Origin: Raphanus sativus
Taxonomy: Eukaryota > Streptophyta > Magnoliopsida > Brassicales > Brassicaceae
Assembly (NCBI RefSeq): GCF_000801105.2
Contig: NC_079515.1
Location: 32,945,407 to 33,009,406, forward strand
DNA length: 64,000 nucleotides
Direction of reading: 5' to 3'
Positions within the stretch are counted from its first letter, which is position 1, and every line of letters begins with the position of its first letter. Below are positions 1-11,593 of the stretch, one piece after another. Under the pieces are notes generated by a model. The model worked only from the letters and a program-made list of their open reading frames with translations, did not search any database and had not been told where the DNA came from. A program made the position numbers and the translations under genes.

Positions 1-882
1 GAAAGGAAGTGGTTTATTAAGTAAGAAACCGGGACTCGGTTCTCGGCAAATCGGAGTGTCCGAACAAATTTTTTTAAAAAAAACAGACTTTTGTTTGGAA
101 AAAAATATCTAAAGAAATTACAAATGAAGAGGAAAAATTTAATGTGGAAATAAAAGTGGAATAGTGTGTGGGGTGGTGATGGTATTGATTTAGCTGCAAG
201 CCACTGCCTTCTATTTTATTTTTTATTTTTTATTTTACTCTCTCTCCTCCTCTTCTTCTCCGAAAGTGCAGTCACAGAAATAAAGGATGATTTGAGAGAG
301 AGAGTCAATGGTGAAAGAGAGAGAGAGGGGAAGCTGCAAATGATAAAGGGGCAGGCCCAAAAGAAACTCTTTTACAAACGCGTAAGCAACGAAGAAAATT
401 AGTGTGGAGAGTGATTAGTTAACTTAAATGGTGAGATTATGAGGAAAAAAAATAAAGGCGATATTTTATAAAATCAGAGAAAATCCATTAGTTTGATTTA
501 AAAAAATTCATTCATTAATTAAAAATATGTGTTAGGAGAACAAGTGTGTGTGGACCACCCATTCTCTCTCTCTCCTCAATTCCAAAACACACATTATTAA
601 TCATTAATCAAATTTTATTTTTTTACTTTTTTCTGGCTATGTGCATTTAACCTCCAATATTCTAGCAAATAATATTATTTATTCTAAAAAGATTTCATTA
701 TTTGTCTGTGTATATTCACGTTCTTAGAGCATGTGCAAGAAAATAATACTAGTAGTGAAACTATAATAATGAAATTAGTTGGAAAAAAACTAGTAATGCA
801 ATTTCATCTGCGTGTAAGAAAAAAATTGTTATAATGATAAAACCAAGGTTTTGTTATTGTTATTATGTAATAATTTATTATT
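1..882. other. Left-edge intergenic DNA, no gene recognised
   Basis: AT-rich DNA with homopurine (GA) stretches near 294-330 and a pyrimidine tract near 560-575. No reading frame here has plausible coding composition or a proper ATG context. The GA/CT tracts are the kind found in plant 5' leaders, so this could be the upstream region of a gene lying left of the window. Gene order would predict a CESA6-type gene there, but nothing in the sequence proves it. Confidence 0.4.
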
Positions 883-1123
883 CTCTCTGTTTTTAAAAGA
901 TAGATTTTTTAGTGTTTTCACACATATTAAAAAAAAATATTAAATCACTATAATAAACTTATTATTTTATGTAATTTTCAATTTTCAACAATTTTTGGTT
1001 AATAGTAATCTAATAAAACCAATTAATTTTCTTAAAATTTGCAAATTTTTCAAAAAATATAAATTAACTATTTTTTAAAAACATTTTTTTCTAGAACAAC
1101 CATCTTTTAAGAACGAAAGAGAG
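883..1123. mobile_element. Stowaway-like MITE (Tc1/mariner type), right end displaced
   Basis: The left end reads CTCTCTGTTTTTAAAAGAT. The right end on the opposite strand reads CTCTCTTTCGTTCTTAAAAG, so the two are similar terminal inverted repeats of the Stowaway kind. The interior is about 80% A+T and non-coding. The last 15 bases (1109-1123) occur again at 2041-2055, because a retroposon landed in the right terminus and duplicated it. The second copy is followed by TA, the usual Stowaway target. The left TA is not clean, so the left boundary is approximate. Confidence 0.55.
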
Positions 1124-2040
1124 TTTTGTTTAAAGCCTATCTGCAGAGATGGAAAAGCTAATAGGGGTGGGCATTTTACCCGATACCTGAACCCGTACCC
1201 GAACCCGACCGAAAAAACCCGAACCGAAACCGAACCGAAGTAGCAAAATACCCGAACGGGTATTGAATTAGGAGAGATTGGATATCCGAACCCGAACGGG
1301 TAATACCCGAACCCGAATGGATATCCGAAGATAACCGAACATATGTATACTTAGGTCTATATTCCTAGTTTACTTCTTTAATTTTATTCAAAATGTTTAT
1401 TTTTATTATGCACATAGTTCAAAATTAGATAATTTACATAATAATTGGAAAAATGTGAAATTTTTACTCACTTAAAATGCATGTCAAGATTTTTATTTCA
1501 TGCATTAACAAAAATTACATCCAAAATTTAAAAATAATAATCAATTTATTATCTTTTATTTGTAAAATGTTATCTTCAAATTTATTAATCATTCGATTGT
1601 CAGAAAATAAAAAAATCAGTTAAGTGAAATTTATATTTTTTAAATACAAAAAAATTTGAGAAATGTAAATTTTAATATTTTTTTCCAAAATCTAAATATC
1701 CGAAAACTCGACCCGAAATACCCGAACCCGAACTAAAAATACCCGAACCCGACCCGAAGTAAAGAAATACCCGAACGAGTATTATACTCCTATACCGAAA
1801 TACCCGAAAATCCGAAATACTCGATCCGAACCCGAACGGGTACCCGAACGCCCACCCCTAAAAGCTTATATGGACAATGTCTTGTTTAAGAAAGTTTTCC
1901 TGCGACGTGATTTATATGGAGACGGACTGTTTCGATTTCATAGACATGATGTGGTGGACTCAGCCGGACAGAGCGTTTCTTCGGAACCACTCAAGACCGA
2001 CTACCACTTAATCTTATAAAATGGACGTTGACAAAAAAAA
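1124..2040 (+). mobile_element. Poly(A) retroposon (non-LTR) inserted in the MITE and split by a hAT element
   Basis: This segment ends in GTTGAC plus a poly(A) run (2033-2040). It is flanked by 15-base direct repeats, AAGAACGAA(A/G)G(A/G)GAG, at 1109-1123 and 2041-2055 (13 of 15 identical). Without the hAT element at 1163-1859 it is only about 220 bp. That fits a strongly 5'-truncated LINE or a SINE integrated by target-primed reverse transcription. No reverse transcriptase motif remains, so the source family is unassigned. Confidence 0.6.
1163..1859. mobile_element. Non-autonomous hAT-type element with ACCCGA-rich ends
   Basis: Terminal inverted repeats AGGGGTGGGC (left) and GCCCACCCCT (right) bound a 697-bp segment. 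Both subterminal regions are packed with ACCCGA/CCGAAC repeats, a hallmark of a common hAT-type family in Brassicaceae. The flanks AAAAGCTAAT and AAAAGCTTAT form a nearly perfect direct repeat, in line with an 8-bp hAT target duplication with one mismatch. The AT-rich middle has no transposase, so mobilisation would have been in trans. Confidence 0.75.
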
Positions 2041-2075
2041 AAGAACGAAGGGGAGTATGTAATAGCTTCTTCTTA

Positions 2076-3639
2076 GAGCATGTTTATTGGTAGCAACCTT
2101 AAGTGTTGTTTAAGTGGGTCATCATTAATTTTTAACTATTAAAATTAAGACAAGCAACTTTGTTGAGAGATACTTAATTAAAGGGGTTTATTGGTAGTTG
2201 CTTAATTAAGGGGTGCTTAAAAAAATAAACATAATTTTATTGAAGATAAACAAGATAAACAAGAACAACAAGAAAATTTGAAACAATGAGAAAATAGAAG
2301 AAGATCAAGACCAGGAACATTTGACAATAACCAAGAACATTTAAACTACATTAAAACCGTGATACGTTTTTTCATAACAAAAACTACATAAAACAGAACA
2401 AGAAACTTAAAGCCACAACCAACCATCACTAAGATCAGTTCACTAGAAAAGCCATTCTTGATGTTGTTCCAATAACGTACCTTTTCTTTCTGATGGCTTC
2501 CAATAAGCAATAGAAGGCCTCCTATAGTAATGCTAGTGATCACCACCTGAGAGCTCCACTCTTTCACTAATTATTTACCTGACAATAATAACGACAACAA
2601 GAACAACATGAGAACAAGAACAACATGAGAACAAGAACACATTTATATCATCAAAAGTACAGACAGAACACAACCAACAACAACAAACAAAGTTCAAAGT
2701 AGACAGGAAAAAAACACAGAGTAATTCATAACAAAGCAGAAAAGCTTTTGGTACCTGATTCTAGAATTCTATATCAAGCTTTTGGTATCTGATTCTCTAA
2801 TCTTAGGTTGAGAAGAGAAGATACACATAACCCAACTGATTGAGAAGCATCTACAAATCCTACCACACAAACAAAACAACAAATAATTTACCTTACGATC
2901 TGACTCAGCTGTTTCAATTCGACTCAGATGCATCCTGTTTTCGGGAGCGACAGAGAGAGATCGATAGAGAACAGAAATAAATAAAGTCAGCCACTTTTTT
3001 TTCAACCAAATCATAATCCCAACACAATCACAAAACAACAAGGATTTTACCTTTCAATTCGACTCAGATGGATGCGGTTTTCGTGATCAACAGAGAGAGA
3101 TAGAGAACAAAAAGAAACAAAGTCAGCGGTTTTTTTTCCTTCTCAAAATCCAAATACAATCACAAAACAACAAAGCTTTTATCTATCAATTCTCAAAACA
3201 GATGCTTGATTCGACACAAATGCATACGATTTTTGTAATCGGCAGAGAGAGAGAGACAGAGAACCAATCATTGTTATGCTTTGCGGTAGTGCCGGAAACG
3301 GATTCGAAGGTTTCTGAGGACGAAACGGGCGGGATCACCACCGTCGGGATCCTCGGTGAGTTTGGACCCGTCGAGGCAGAAAGAGGCGAGGCTGAAAGTC
3401 CGAGTCACCACAGGCTCCAATCCTGAGTCATCGGTCATACTCCTGCCATGGCTTCTTCTTCCTTCTTCCTTCTTCGCGAATAAACCAGAGAGAGAGAGAG
3501 TCACGACACCTGTCCAAGAAGCAACGTTGCTTCTCGTGCTTAATTAGGGGCCGTCGCTTCTGCTTTCTTCTATTTTTTATTTTCTTTTAATTGTAATTAT
3601 ATTAAGCAACCTCATTAAGCTACGGCGATAAACATGCTC
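2076..3639. mobile_element. PIF/Harbinger-type non-autonomous element, 1564 bp, TTA target duplication
   Basis: The ends are inverted copies (GAGCATGTTTAT...ATAAACATGCTC) flanked by the 3-bp duplication TTA (2073-2075 and 3640-3642), the Harbinger signature. The interior holds a segment of about 140 bp repeated about three times (near 2907, 3052 and 3184), each with a GAGAGA tract. It also holds minus-strand frames that look gene-like, for example a hydrophobic stretch at 2346-2567 and a Ser/Arg-rich stretch at 3274-3504. None has a convincing complete gene structure and no DDE transposase is seen. It may carry captured host gene pieces. Confidence 0.75.
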
Positions 3640-4837
3640 TTATGTCCTAAAGGGACTTACAAAAATTGAGAAACAGATATAGGTGCATTTATTTACTCAC
3701 CAGACATAAAACACTCTGTAAGCATCGTGTCCAAGATCCTATTTTCTAGGTCTTATTTTTCTTTGTTTTTTGGTTCTAATTTATTCGTATTAATGCTCAT
3801 AACATACTCTACATGTTTAGAGATTATGTAATCACCGTTTTGTGCACGACCCATTTCATGGTTTTTTTGACTTATATGTTTTACTGCATTGGTTTTCACT
3901 TTTATCTTCGTCCTCCCAAATATTTGTTTGGTAATTTATTTTTGTTTGTTATTATGCCCTTCTGATAGTAAACTTGTTTTGGTTTATATTTAGTTATTTA
4001 ATTATTATATTATAAAATTTTGGACCGACAGAAAAATATCGGTCCCATTGCTGATTTGTTTTCATTTTTTCTCCAAAAAAATGTGAAATTATTGTTTTTC
4101 TAATTATTTAGAGATATCATAATCCTACATAAATGATCCAAACTAATCATAAGTTATTATGTGTTGGTATTCTGTTTTTAATGATATCGAAATGTTAATT
4201 TTTCAATGATAAAATTTGCATTCTGATGATTTCACTTTATTAAATTTTTACCTTTAATCACCAGCAAATTTCAACCTGATGTGAAATTATTGACACTATC
4301 GTATCACACAACATGCCTATAAATCATGTCTATATATGTATACATTTGCCGACAAATAGTTCGTGATTTATATAACATATCTAGAAGCGATATTTGGCTT
4401 CTAGGAATTCAATATTTATTGACTTGTTGATATGCCGGGATAAAATAAAAACAATAAATACTTCATATTATAATGTTGCACAATAAACATATAATTATAT
4501 TATAGTATAATGTAGAAAGAGAGAACTTTATTAGGTTACACATCAAATGTCGTTTTCATGATTGTTTGTAAACTGTGTACTGTCTTCTCCAAGCCTTCGT
4601 GCCACATGCACTCACACAAACTGTCGGTGCCTGTATATATTATTTTATTACTGTTACTGTTATTGTACAAAATTACTTGTTTTTACCAGGAATCTGAATA
4701 TAGCAACACTATTAAATATTAGAAAAGAAAACGAGTTAAAAACATTTCGTCACTAGAAAAGTAAGACTGCGGATGGTGACTGCAGATTAAACGGTACGAA
4801 ACAAACGATTTAACTATACTGCGATTTTAACAATTAT

Positions 4838-4906
4838 AGATACATAATGTATGTAAAAAAAAAAAAGTGTTTCAAAAAAAAAAAGATACATAATGTATGT
4901 AAAAAA
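4838..4906. repeat. Micro-insertion between direct repeats
   Basis: AGATACATAATGTATGTAAA and following A's occur at 4838-4860 and 4884-4906. The 23-nt insert consists of A's, GTGTTTC and a poly(A) run. Confidence 0.6.
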
Positions 4907-5413
4907 TTTTGTTGCCGTTAAACTGCGATGCAAAGCTGGATACCGTTCACCATTCCAAGCCTAAGTCAAACCACTTAACATATAGGCTGCGCTTCAGCTT
5001 GATTGGATCGTATCACAACTATTCAATAATTTCTTACATTCCATAGGAAACACAACGATAGAGCATGTGTCTTTCACGAGGTCGCTCTCAGTCTCAGCTA
5101 TTCTCATATCTAGCTTCGCTTAGATTTTCAAGTACTCATCGGAATTTTATCTTCTCATGATCTACGAAACTCTAAAGAGTGTTGTCAGACATTATTTCTA
5201 TTTTATGGTTTTCTGCATTTTTTTCTTGCGATTTAGCTTTATCTCATGAAATTTTATTGGGCCGACTGATTCATTAACTAAGTACTATCTTTTGAACAAT
5301 TTTAGGTAGGACCGGTCTTCAAACTCTGGAAACTTCTTGTAATATATATATATATATATAAGTATGTATGTCTTTGTTCCAGAGTTTCTAGTAATATATA
5401 TATAAGTATGTTA

Positions 5414-5493
5414 TCAAGAATGATGTATATTACCAAAAGAATTAGTCGTTACCTTTTGTCTAAACTTAGATTTATGATATACATCATTCTTGA
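5414..5493. repeat. Perfect 17-bp inverted repeat with 46-nt spacer
   Basis: The arm TCAAGAATGATGTATAT (5414-5430) is exactly reverse-complemented at 5477-5493. Next to it lie direct copies of AAGTATGTATGTCTTTGTT (near 5360 and 5497), so this is a small local rearrangement with both direct and inverted duplications. No function is visible. Confidence 0.7.
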
Positions 5494-7825
5494 AAAAGTA
5501 TGTATGTCTTTGTTATTTGCCTATTTATGATATACGGAGTACTGGTTAATTAGACATGGCCCCTCTATTAAAAACAGACATGAATTTTACTTCTGCTAAT
5601 GAACAAAGATATCAAAATACAGACTCACATAAACCTACCCTTATTATTTAAAAATTGCAAAGAAGTATAGAAATCGTAATACTATCTATTAACTCAGTTT
5701 TAATCGTTTAGATTCACAACAACACACAATACTACAATAAACATAAATCACTAGGCCTTAAACTTCTTTTTTTTGATAAAAATGTTAAGATATACTACCA
5801 ATTTTTAAGTTTTTTACAGAATGGCAGGAACAACAAGGAACAGAGATACAATATTGAACTAAACACATACTCAATCTAACTAAGCAGAGTCTGACTCAAG
5901 ACTCGAATCTAAAAGCTAAAAATACAGAAAAATCAGAACACACGCTTGCCGCAAATCCAACCCACGGTGATTACAAAAAAAAGAACCCGGTAAAATAACG
6001 GCTTACCCGATGAACTTTAGATCATAAAATTTAATATGGCCTAGCGGTAGAATAAGCCTTAGATTTTTTAGATCAAAAAATTTAAATATCAAAATAATAA
6101 TAATAAAACCAAATACATGGTTGTCAATTTTTTTTGGAGAATCAAGTTTCAGGAACGCTATTTCGATAGTTTTGAACCTAATTTAAAATCCATTAATTGG
6201 AGCTGGGAAGCCATATAATTTTTTTTTTTTTGCATACGCCTGGTATGCGGCCATCTCCATTTAAACAGAAACACAAGGATAGAAGTTATCAAAACCGATA
6301 TCGCATAAAGTTTGATCAATCCTACGTTTAGGTTTTCTCAGCTTCACCTACAATTTGTTTCGATCCATTTGTTGAACGACGCATAGCATTGTCAGTTAAC
6401 GAGTGGAGATAACACAAAACTATGTGGGGTTTGTTTGTCGTTCACATGATTCTTGCTTTCATGTTTTAGTTTTTTTTTCCTCTTAAAATTTATTTGTTTC
6501 TCACTTTAAGTCTACGATTCAAACGTTAATTTAACCTATCTTTTAATGCTTTAGTTTTCGTATACGTAACAAGTGAGTTTCATTCTCTGACAATGAACCC
6601 TATTCTTATAATCATCAGTTAAGTTTAATATAATCTTCGGTTGCACAAAAAAAAAATTCTACACTGCACAAAAAATAGACTACGCAATCGAAACGCATAG
6701 GCTAAGGTCGGATAAAATTCTACACCTATTTGGAAAGGATAAAATTCTACACTGCATAATTAGCAAATGTAAAAAACAAACCAACATGCACTATCCATTG
6801 TATGATTTTTTGGAACAACTATTTGTGGTGGCGGTAACTTTGGAAAGTCATATTCTATACAATTAAGCCCAAGGAAATAGACGAAATTAGAAAAGAAAAA
6901 AGAAGAAGAATAGAACAAAATCGGACAGCTGTGAAATTGTTTGTTTGTACTTTAGACAACCGACAAAAAAAATATCTTAACTGGTCCGAACCAAAGGAAC
7001 TCCAACTCCTCTCTCAGATTTCGGGCAGAGTTTGAGAATTTCACGGGCAGCGGTCACATAAAGTCTGCGATAAAAGTCTCTAGACAGCTCATGGCCAGTT
7101 TTAAATCTTCGAGTATCGTTCTTGAGTCGTAGTCGCCGAGCTACCGAATCCGTAAGCGTACGTCGCCTGATCAGATTCGAACCAACTCTTTTCTTTCTTT
7201 TTGACTTCAGACACAACCAAAAGTATACTAGATATGATTGGTTCGGCCTTTCGGGTAATAAAACTTGACCAGTTTTCTACTTTAAAGGTAAAAACCGACA
7301 AACGACTACCAACGTAAGAAAACGAATCAATGGTATAATTTTTTAAAATTATTATAATGCTGGTAGTTCAAGGAAAGTATTATATAAGTTAATTTAGCTA
7401 TGAAGCTGAATCTGTCTCTTTGAATTATAAAATAAACTAGGGGCGGTGGATAAGAGATAAAATAAATTTTAAACATGTAGAATTACACATGCAAACGATT
7501 GGACTTGGTATGTCATTACCATGTTCCTCTTCACTAGTACCCCATGTTTTCCAGCTATGTGATTCTCTTTAGTAAGTGTTTAAAGCATTTCACAAATCGA
7601 ATTCAGATCACTTCAAGTTTCGTTGTCTTTTTCATCGTGAGAATAACTGGAAGAAGAATAGAATCTTGATTTTCCAATTTGGGAGATTAAAGCAAAAGTA
7701 GGGGAGGCTAGTTTTTTAAGCAGAAGGCCTTTTGCTTGATTCCAAGTTCAACCTAATGGGCAAAGAAAATAGTTAAAACAAACCTCTATAAATTTATATT
7801 CCTACTTATGAACAATGACGTCATA

Positions 7826-7897
7826 GTGGCTGTAGTTTAGTGGTGAGAATTCCACGTTGTGGCCGTGGAGACCTGGGCTCGAATCCCAGCAGCCACA
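7826..7897 (+). tRNA. tRNA-His (anticodon GTG)
   Basis: This 72-nt cloverleaf carries no intron. The acceptor stem GTGGCTG (7826-7832) pairs with CAGCCAC (7890-7896), followed by discriminator base A. The D arm has the GTAGTTTAGTGG A-box core. The anticodon stem CCACG/CGTGG encloses loop TTGTGGC, with anticodon GTG at 7859-7861. The T arm CTGGGCTCGAATCCCAG contains the B-box GGCTCGAATCC. As usual for cytosolic tRNA-His, the extra G at position -1 is expected to be added after transcription. It should read CAC and CAU codons. Confidence 0.97.
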
Positions 7898-8184
7898 CAC
7901 TTTTTAAAATCCTAATTTTTTTTTCGTTTCATTTTTTAAATGGGCTTTCATTAGTTTATCAATCCTTTTCTTAAAGGCCCGTTCCTTTCAAATTTTTGAA
8001 CTCTTGGAATCATTAAAGCAAGCCCAAAGACTTTCTATCGCAAACAAGTAAAATCAGCAAATATTTATCATTACGAGCCCCGGCTATTGCCCCATCCGAT
8101 AAAACGGTAAAAGGACAAAACAAAAAACAGAGAAACAACATGAATGTATGTAACAAACAGAATCCGCTTAACATCGTTATTTCT

Positions 8185-9957
8185 TCATTTTCTCCAGACA
8201 CGAACTGTACCATCAACCGAGGAAGTCAACATACAATCTTCCTTGGGGTGGTAACTCACGCTTGTAACCTGTCAAACAATCGAGTAAAAAAAAATCAAAA
8301 TCAATACTTACTCAGAAAGTTAAAAACAAAGGAAAAGAGAGTGAGTGAATCTTTACCACTAAATCATGAGCTCGAAATTTGGATACCACTTTTGCATCTA
8401 CCAAATCCCAAAAGTAAACCATTCCATCCTCCGATCCTCCAATCACATGTGCGTCCGAGTTAGTGAGGCAACAATCGGTTTTAAATGACTGTTACACACG
8501 AAAAAAATCAAGTTATCATTAGTCATAATAATACTCTTAAATGTTGTAACTAAGAAACAATTAAGCAGCCATGGATAATTTCTGTTGACTAACCTTAGAA
8601 ATATGACCTTTATAGACTTGGAGTAGCTCTCCTGTGGTTCTGTATTTTCAAAAGATATTCATAAGACAATCTGCATGAGAAATTACAGTTCTTTTTTCTT
8701 CTTCACAATACATGCTAACAAATTTTACAAAGGGGAATGAATGTTACCGGTCAAGTAGACGCAGAGTAGAGTCCAAGCAACCAGCTAAAACGCAGTTTCC
8801 ATCGTTTGATATCGATATGCAATTAACCAGCTGTCCTAAGTTATCCGACATCTCCCTGATTCCAAATTAAAACAAAAACTCAGACTCAGCTCTTTCGATT
8901 CCTCCTGGCCAAAATAAAAAAAAAAAACAATACCAGATTCCTTTATACATACCTACCGATACGCATGTCAAAGGTTCGAACAGTTCCATCGACGCTACCA
9001 CCGATAATCTCAGTCTTTGTCAAAACAACTGACATCACTGTATCCAAAAACGTATCAATGATCTGAAACAAACAAACAAACAAAAAAACATCAAATAAAG
9101 CAAAAGCTGGTTAAGATTTTAGTTCTAAAACAATCAGAGATTTGGAACCGTGAAAAGAATGAAAGGAGCAAAAATAAAAAACCTGAACTGGCTCAACACT
9201 GTGAGATCTGCAGTCCCATACACGTAACGAACGATCGAACCCAGCTGATACAACTACAGCTGATGTATCACTGAACTTAACCGCATTGACCTGACAAGAT
9301 CATTGCCCCACAAAACAATAAGAAGAATTTATAAAATTTAAACACAAGCTGAATCTTAGATTCTGACATGTATACCTCGCCGTCGTGACCACGGAACTTA
9401 CGGATGACGCGTCCGGTCGAAACATCCCAATAATAAACTTGTCTATCACCACCACATGAACAAAACTTGGCATTGTCTCTGTCATCAAATCAAAAAAAAA
9501 AAAAAAAATCAAATCACTGAAACATAAAATGAACAAACACACTCATCATATGAGCTTCCACTAATATAATCAATCACACTTGACATTAACGATATATAAA
9601 GCTCCTAAATTCGAATTTTCTTATCCTACTGGATCCAGTAATCTTCTGAACTATTATAGCTTGAATTGGAATCAATCTACTTCAAATTAACCTAAAATTC
9701 AAATTAGTAATGTGACAATGAGGAAGGGATGAAGTTCATTACGAAGTAACATGAACGTCGCGGACTTCGCGGCCGTGGGATTTGTAGGTCTTGATTAGGA
9801 TTCCACGGTGCGGGTTCCAGAGGCGTATGGTTCGATCCTTTCCGCATGTGAGTGCGTAGTTTCCGTCGCCGTTAAACCTCGCCGCTAAAACCGCCCCTTC
9901 GTGGCCTTTCAGCAAGTTCGCCTCTTTCGTCGGCAGCTCCGTCGTTGCTGCGCTCAT
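8185..9957 (-). CDS. WD40-repeat protein, WDR83/MORG1 type (At5g64730-like)
   Basis: Eight exons with consensus GT-AG junctions join into 906 nt (301 aa): 9957-9743, 9478-9376, 9290-9183, 9062-8953, 8855-8748, 8639-8594, 8488-8357, 8268-8185. The start is the first ATG of the long first exon. The protein is essentially one WD40 propeller. It begins MSAATTELPTKEANLLKGHE and has repeats ending in IRLWN, VYYWD, LRVWD, VRTFD, LRLLD, VFFWD-like and VRVW, the last near the C-terminus (WRK-stop). Relatives act as adaptor scaffolds (MAPK organizer 1) and in splicing complexes; the plant role is less clear. Three TGGGCT/AGCCCA elements (10003, 10047, 10060) lie just upstream, typical of broadly expressed genes. 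Length agrees with the roughly 300-aa family. Every splice phase closes in frame. Confidence 0.93.
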
Positions 9958-10533
9958 CTCTTTTTTTCTCAGCCTGAAAGTTACAGTCACGTTTCCACGT
10001 AATGGGCTTATAGTAGAAAATAGACTTAATAGATAGTTTCTATCCAAGCCCATTATGGTTGGGCTCATCATCAACATGGCAATAGTTTCGAGTATTTGGA
10101 TTTTGCTACCAAATTATGATGATGATACATAACACTTTTTGCTAAATTTTATACAAATTAGTAACGATTAACGACAAATTAAAAAGTATATTGTATTTTA
10201 TAGTTATATTTAAAACCATTATACATTATTTTTAAAGTTTTCAGACAAAAAAAACTCTCTAAAACAAATACTTGTTATATTTTAATATATAAAACCTCTA
10301 AAAACATCAATAATTTCTTGCATTATTGTTCGTTACGTAATGGATACGTATACGTAAGACAGAGAGATGCATGACAATAAAAGCTAATTAATTAACCACG
10401 ATCGTTTGTGATAGTTAATAACAACAGTTAAACGAGCGAAAACCTCTCATCTCCCTCTTTACATTCACACTATATATATAATCTGGTCAAGTCACTCACT
10501 ATCACCGCTTAATATTAGAAGAAAAAAAAAGCA
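9958..10533. promoter_or_regulatory. Divergent promoter region between the WDR83-like and EC1-like genes
   Basis: This 576-bp spacer separates two divergently transcribed genes. Site II-type elements (TGGGCT at 10003-10008, AGCCCA at 10047-10052, TGGGCT at 10060-10065) sit close to the WDR83-like start. A TATA element, TATATATATA (10471-10480), lies about 55 bp before the EC1-like ATG. So the two genes probably have separate core promoters, one housekeeping and one tissue-restricted; this is an inference. Confidence 0.55.
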
Positions 10534-10974
10534 ATGGCCACTCACACTGCTTCAAAGCTTTCTCTCCTCACGTTTCTAACAGTTTCATATCTCATATCGA
10601 CCGTCCACATCATCATCATCGCTGAGGCAAGAAATCTACTCACCGCAACGGTGGCTGCCGATCATTCCGGCGCAGGGAACCTAATAGAATGCTGGAACGC
10701 GGCCTTGGAGCTTAAGTCTTGCACCGACGAGATAGTCAAGTTCTTCATTAGCCGTAACGGTACGGCTGAACCGGGTGTATCCGCTGGAATTGATAAAGAT
10801 TGTTGCGGAGCTATTGGGTTGATTGTGAAAGAGTGTCGGTCCGTTATGTTTACTTCTTTAGGGCTTACCACTATGGAAGGGAATATGATTAGTGAGTATT
10901 GTGGTTTTCAGGCAGAGAAGCCGATATTCTCCCCGTCTCCGTCGCCGGAAACTCTGGTTTTATCTCCGGTTTAA
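10534..10974 (+). CDS. Egg cell-secreted protein, EC1.5 type (prolamin-like domain)
   Basis: This intronless 146-aa gene has ATG at 10534 with a favourable AGCAATGGCC context. Residues 1 to about 31 form a signal peptide with a hydrophobic core. The mature part has six cysteines in the EC1 spacing: ECW, SCTD, the CC pair in DKDCCGAI, KEC and EYCGF. A Pro/Ser-rich tail (SPSPSPE) follows. EC1 peptides are stored in egg-cell vesicles and secreted when sperm arrive, activating sperm for gamete fusion. The position beside the WDR83-like gene matches EC1.5 (At5g64720) from memory. A TATA element sits 55 bp upstream. Membership of the family is clear; which paralogue it is rests on gene order. Confidence 0.9.
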   Translation: MATHTASKLSLLTFLTVSYLISTVHIIIIAEARNLLTATVAADHSGAGNLIECWNAALELKSCTDEIVKFFISRNGTAEPGVSAGIDKDCCGAIGLIVKECRSVMFTSLGLTTMEGNMISEYCGFQAEKPIFSPSPSPETLVLSPV

Positions 10975-11593
10975 GTTAAATATCCGGGACTTGATTGAAA
11001 TAATAATATATGGTTCTTTTTTATTTATGCTATTAAAAGTTCATAAAAATTGAACTATGTTTTGTGTTCTTATATATGCAAAACCTGCGTAAGATTTTCT
11101 AGTTTTTTTTATGCTTTCAGTTTGATTTTAAACAAACGAATCAAAAGGTTTATTTTTAACATGCCTAACAATTAACATGCGAAGCATGTACACTTGATTT
11201 CTCAATTCCACGGCCAAAAAAACGTTGATGTAATCAGATTGGATCCACCATAACAAACTACGCTTGTGGCCAATTTCCACGATTTTTACGTATAACCAAT
11301 CACCAAACCGGAAGTACACCCTGAAAAAAAAAATCTAAACCGGAATCTCAACTCATCTCCCATTTTATTTGCTTCCCTGGGTTAAATCATATCCAAGCTC
11401 GTCCTCATGTATTAATCTCTGGAGTCTAGACTCACCTGATGGTTTCTCCTGCAAACTAGTCAGTACTTAGTGGACAAGCTTATTCTACCACAATAGTGTT
11501 CCAAGAACCTAGAATTTAAAGTAATTCGTTCTTCCTCTTTGTTTTTGGTGTACATGTTAATTTTGTTCTTCCTCTTGCTTATAAGTGTGTTTT
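10975..11593. other. Intergenic region downstream of the EC1-like gene
   Basis: AT-rich sequence that should hold the 3' UTR of the EC1-like gene (AATAATAATATA and ATTAAAAG near 11000-11040). No other gene is seen. The last five bases (GTTTT, 11589-11593) are the left target duplication of the Copia element. Confidence 0.5.

Larger units (their letters stand above)
3643..7825. other. Intergenic region, 4.2 kb
   Basis: AT-rich DNA without a supportable gene. It contains a short (TA)n run near 5343-5360, a perfect 17-bp inverted repeat (5414-5430 / 5477-5493), a micro-insertion at 4838-4906, and a patch of higher G+C at about 6977-7301 with two overlapping minus-strand open frames that I cannot identify. 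Confidence 0.5.

Noticed and set aside
166..402. Open frame with a hydrophobic N-terminus at the left edge
   Set aside because: It begins with GTG, consists of T-rich and GA-repeat sequence, and has no coding signature; it is low-complexity DNA.
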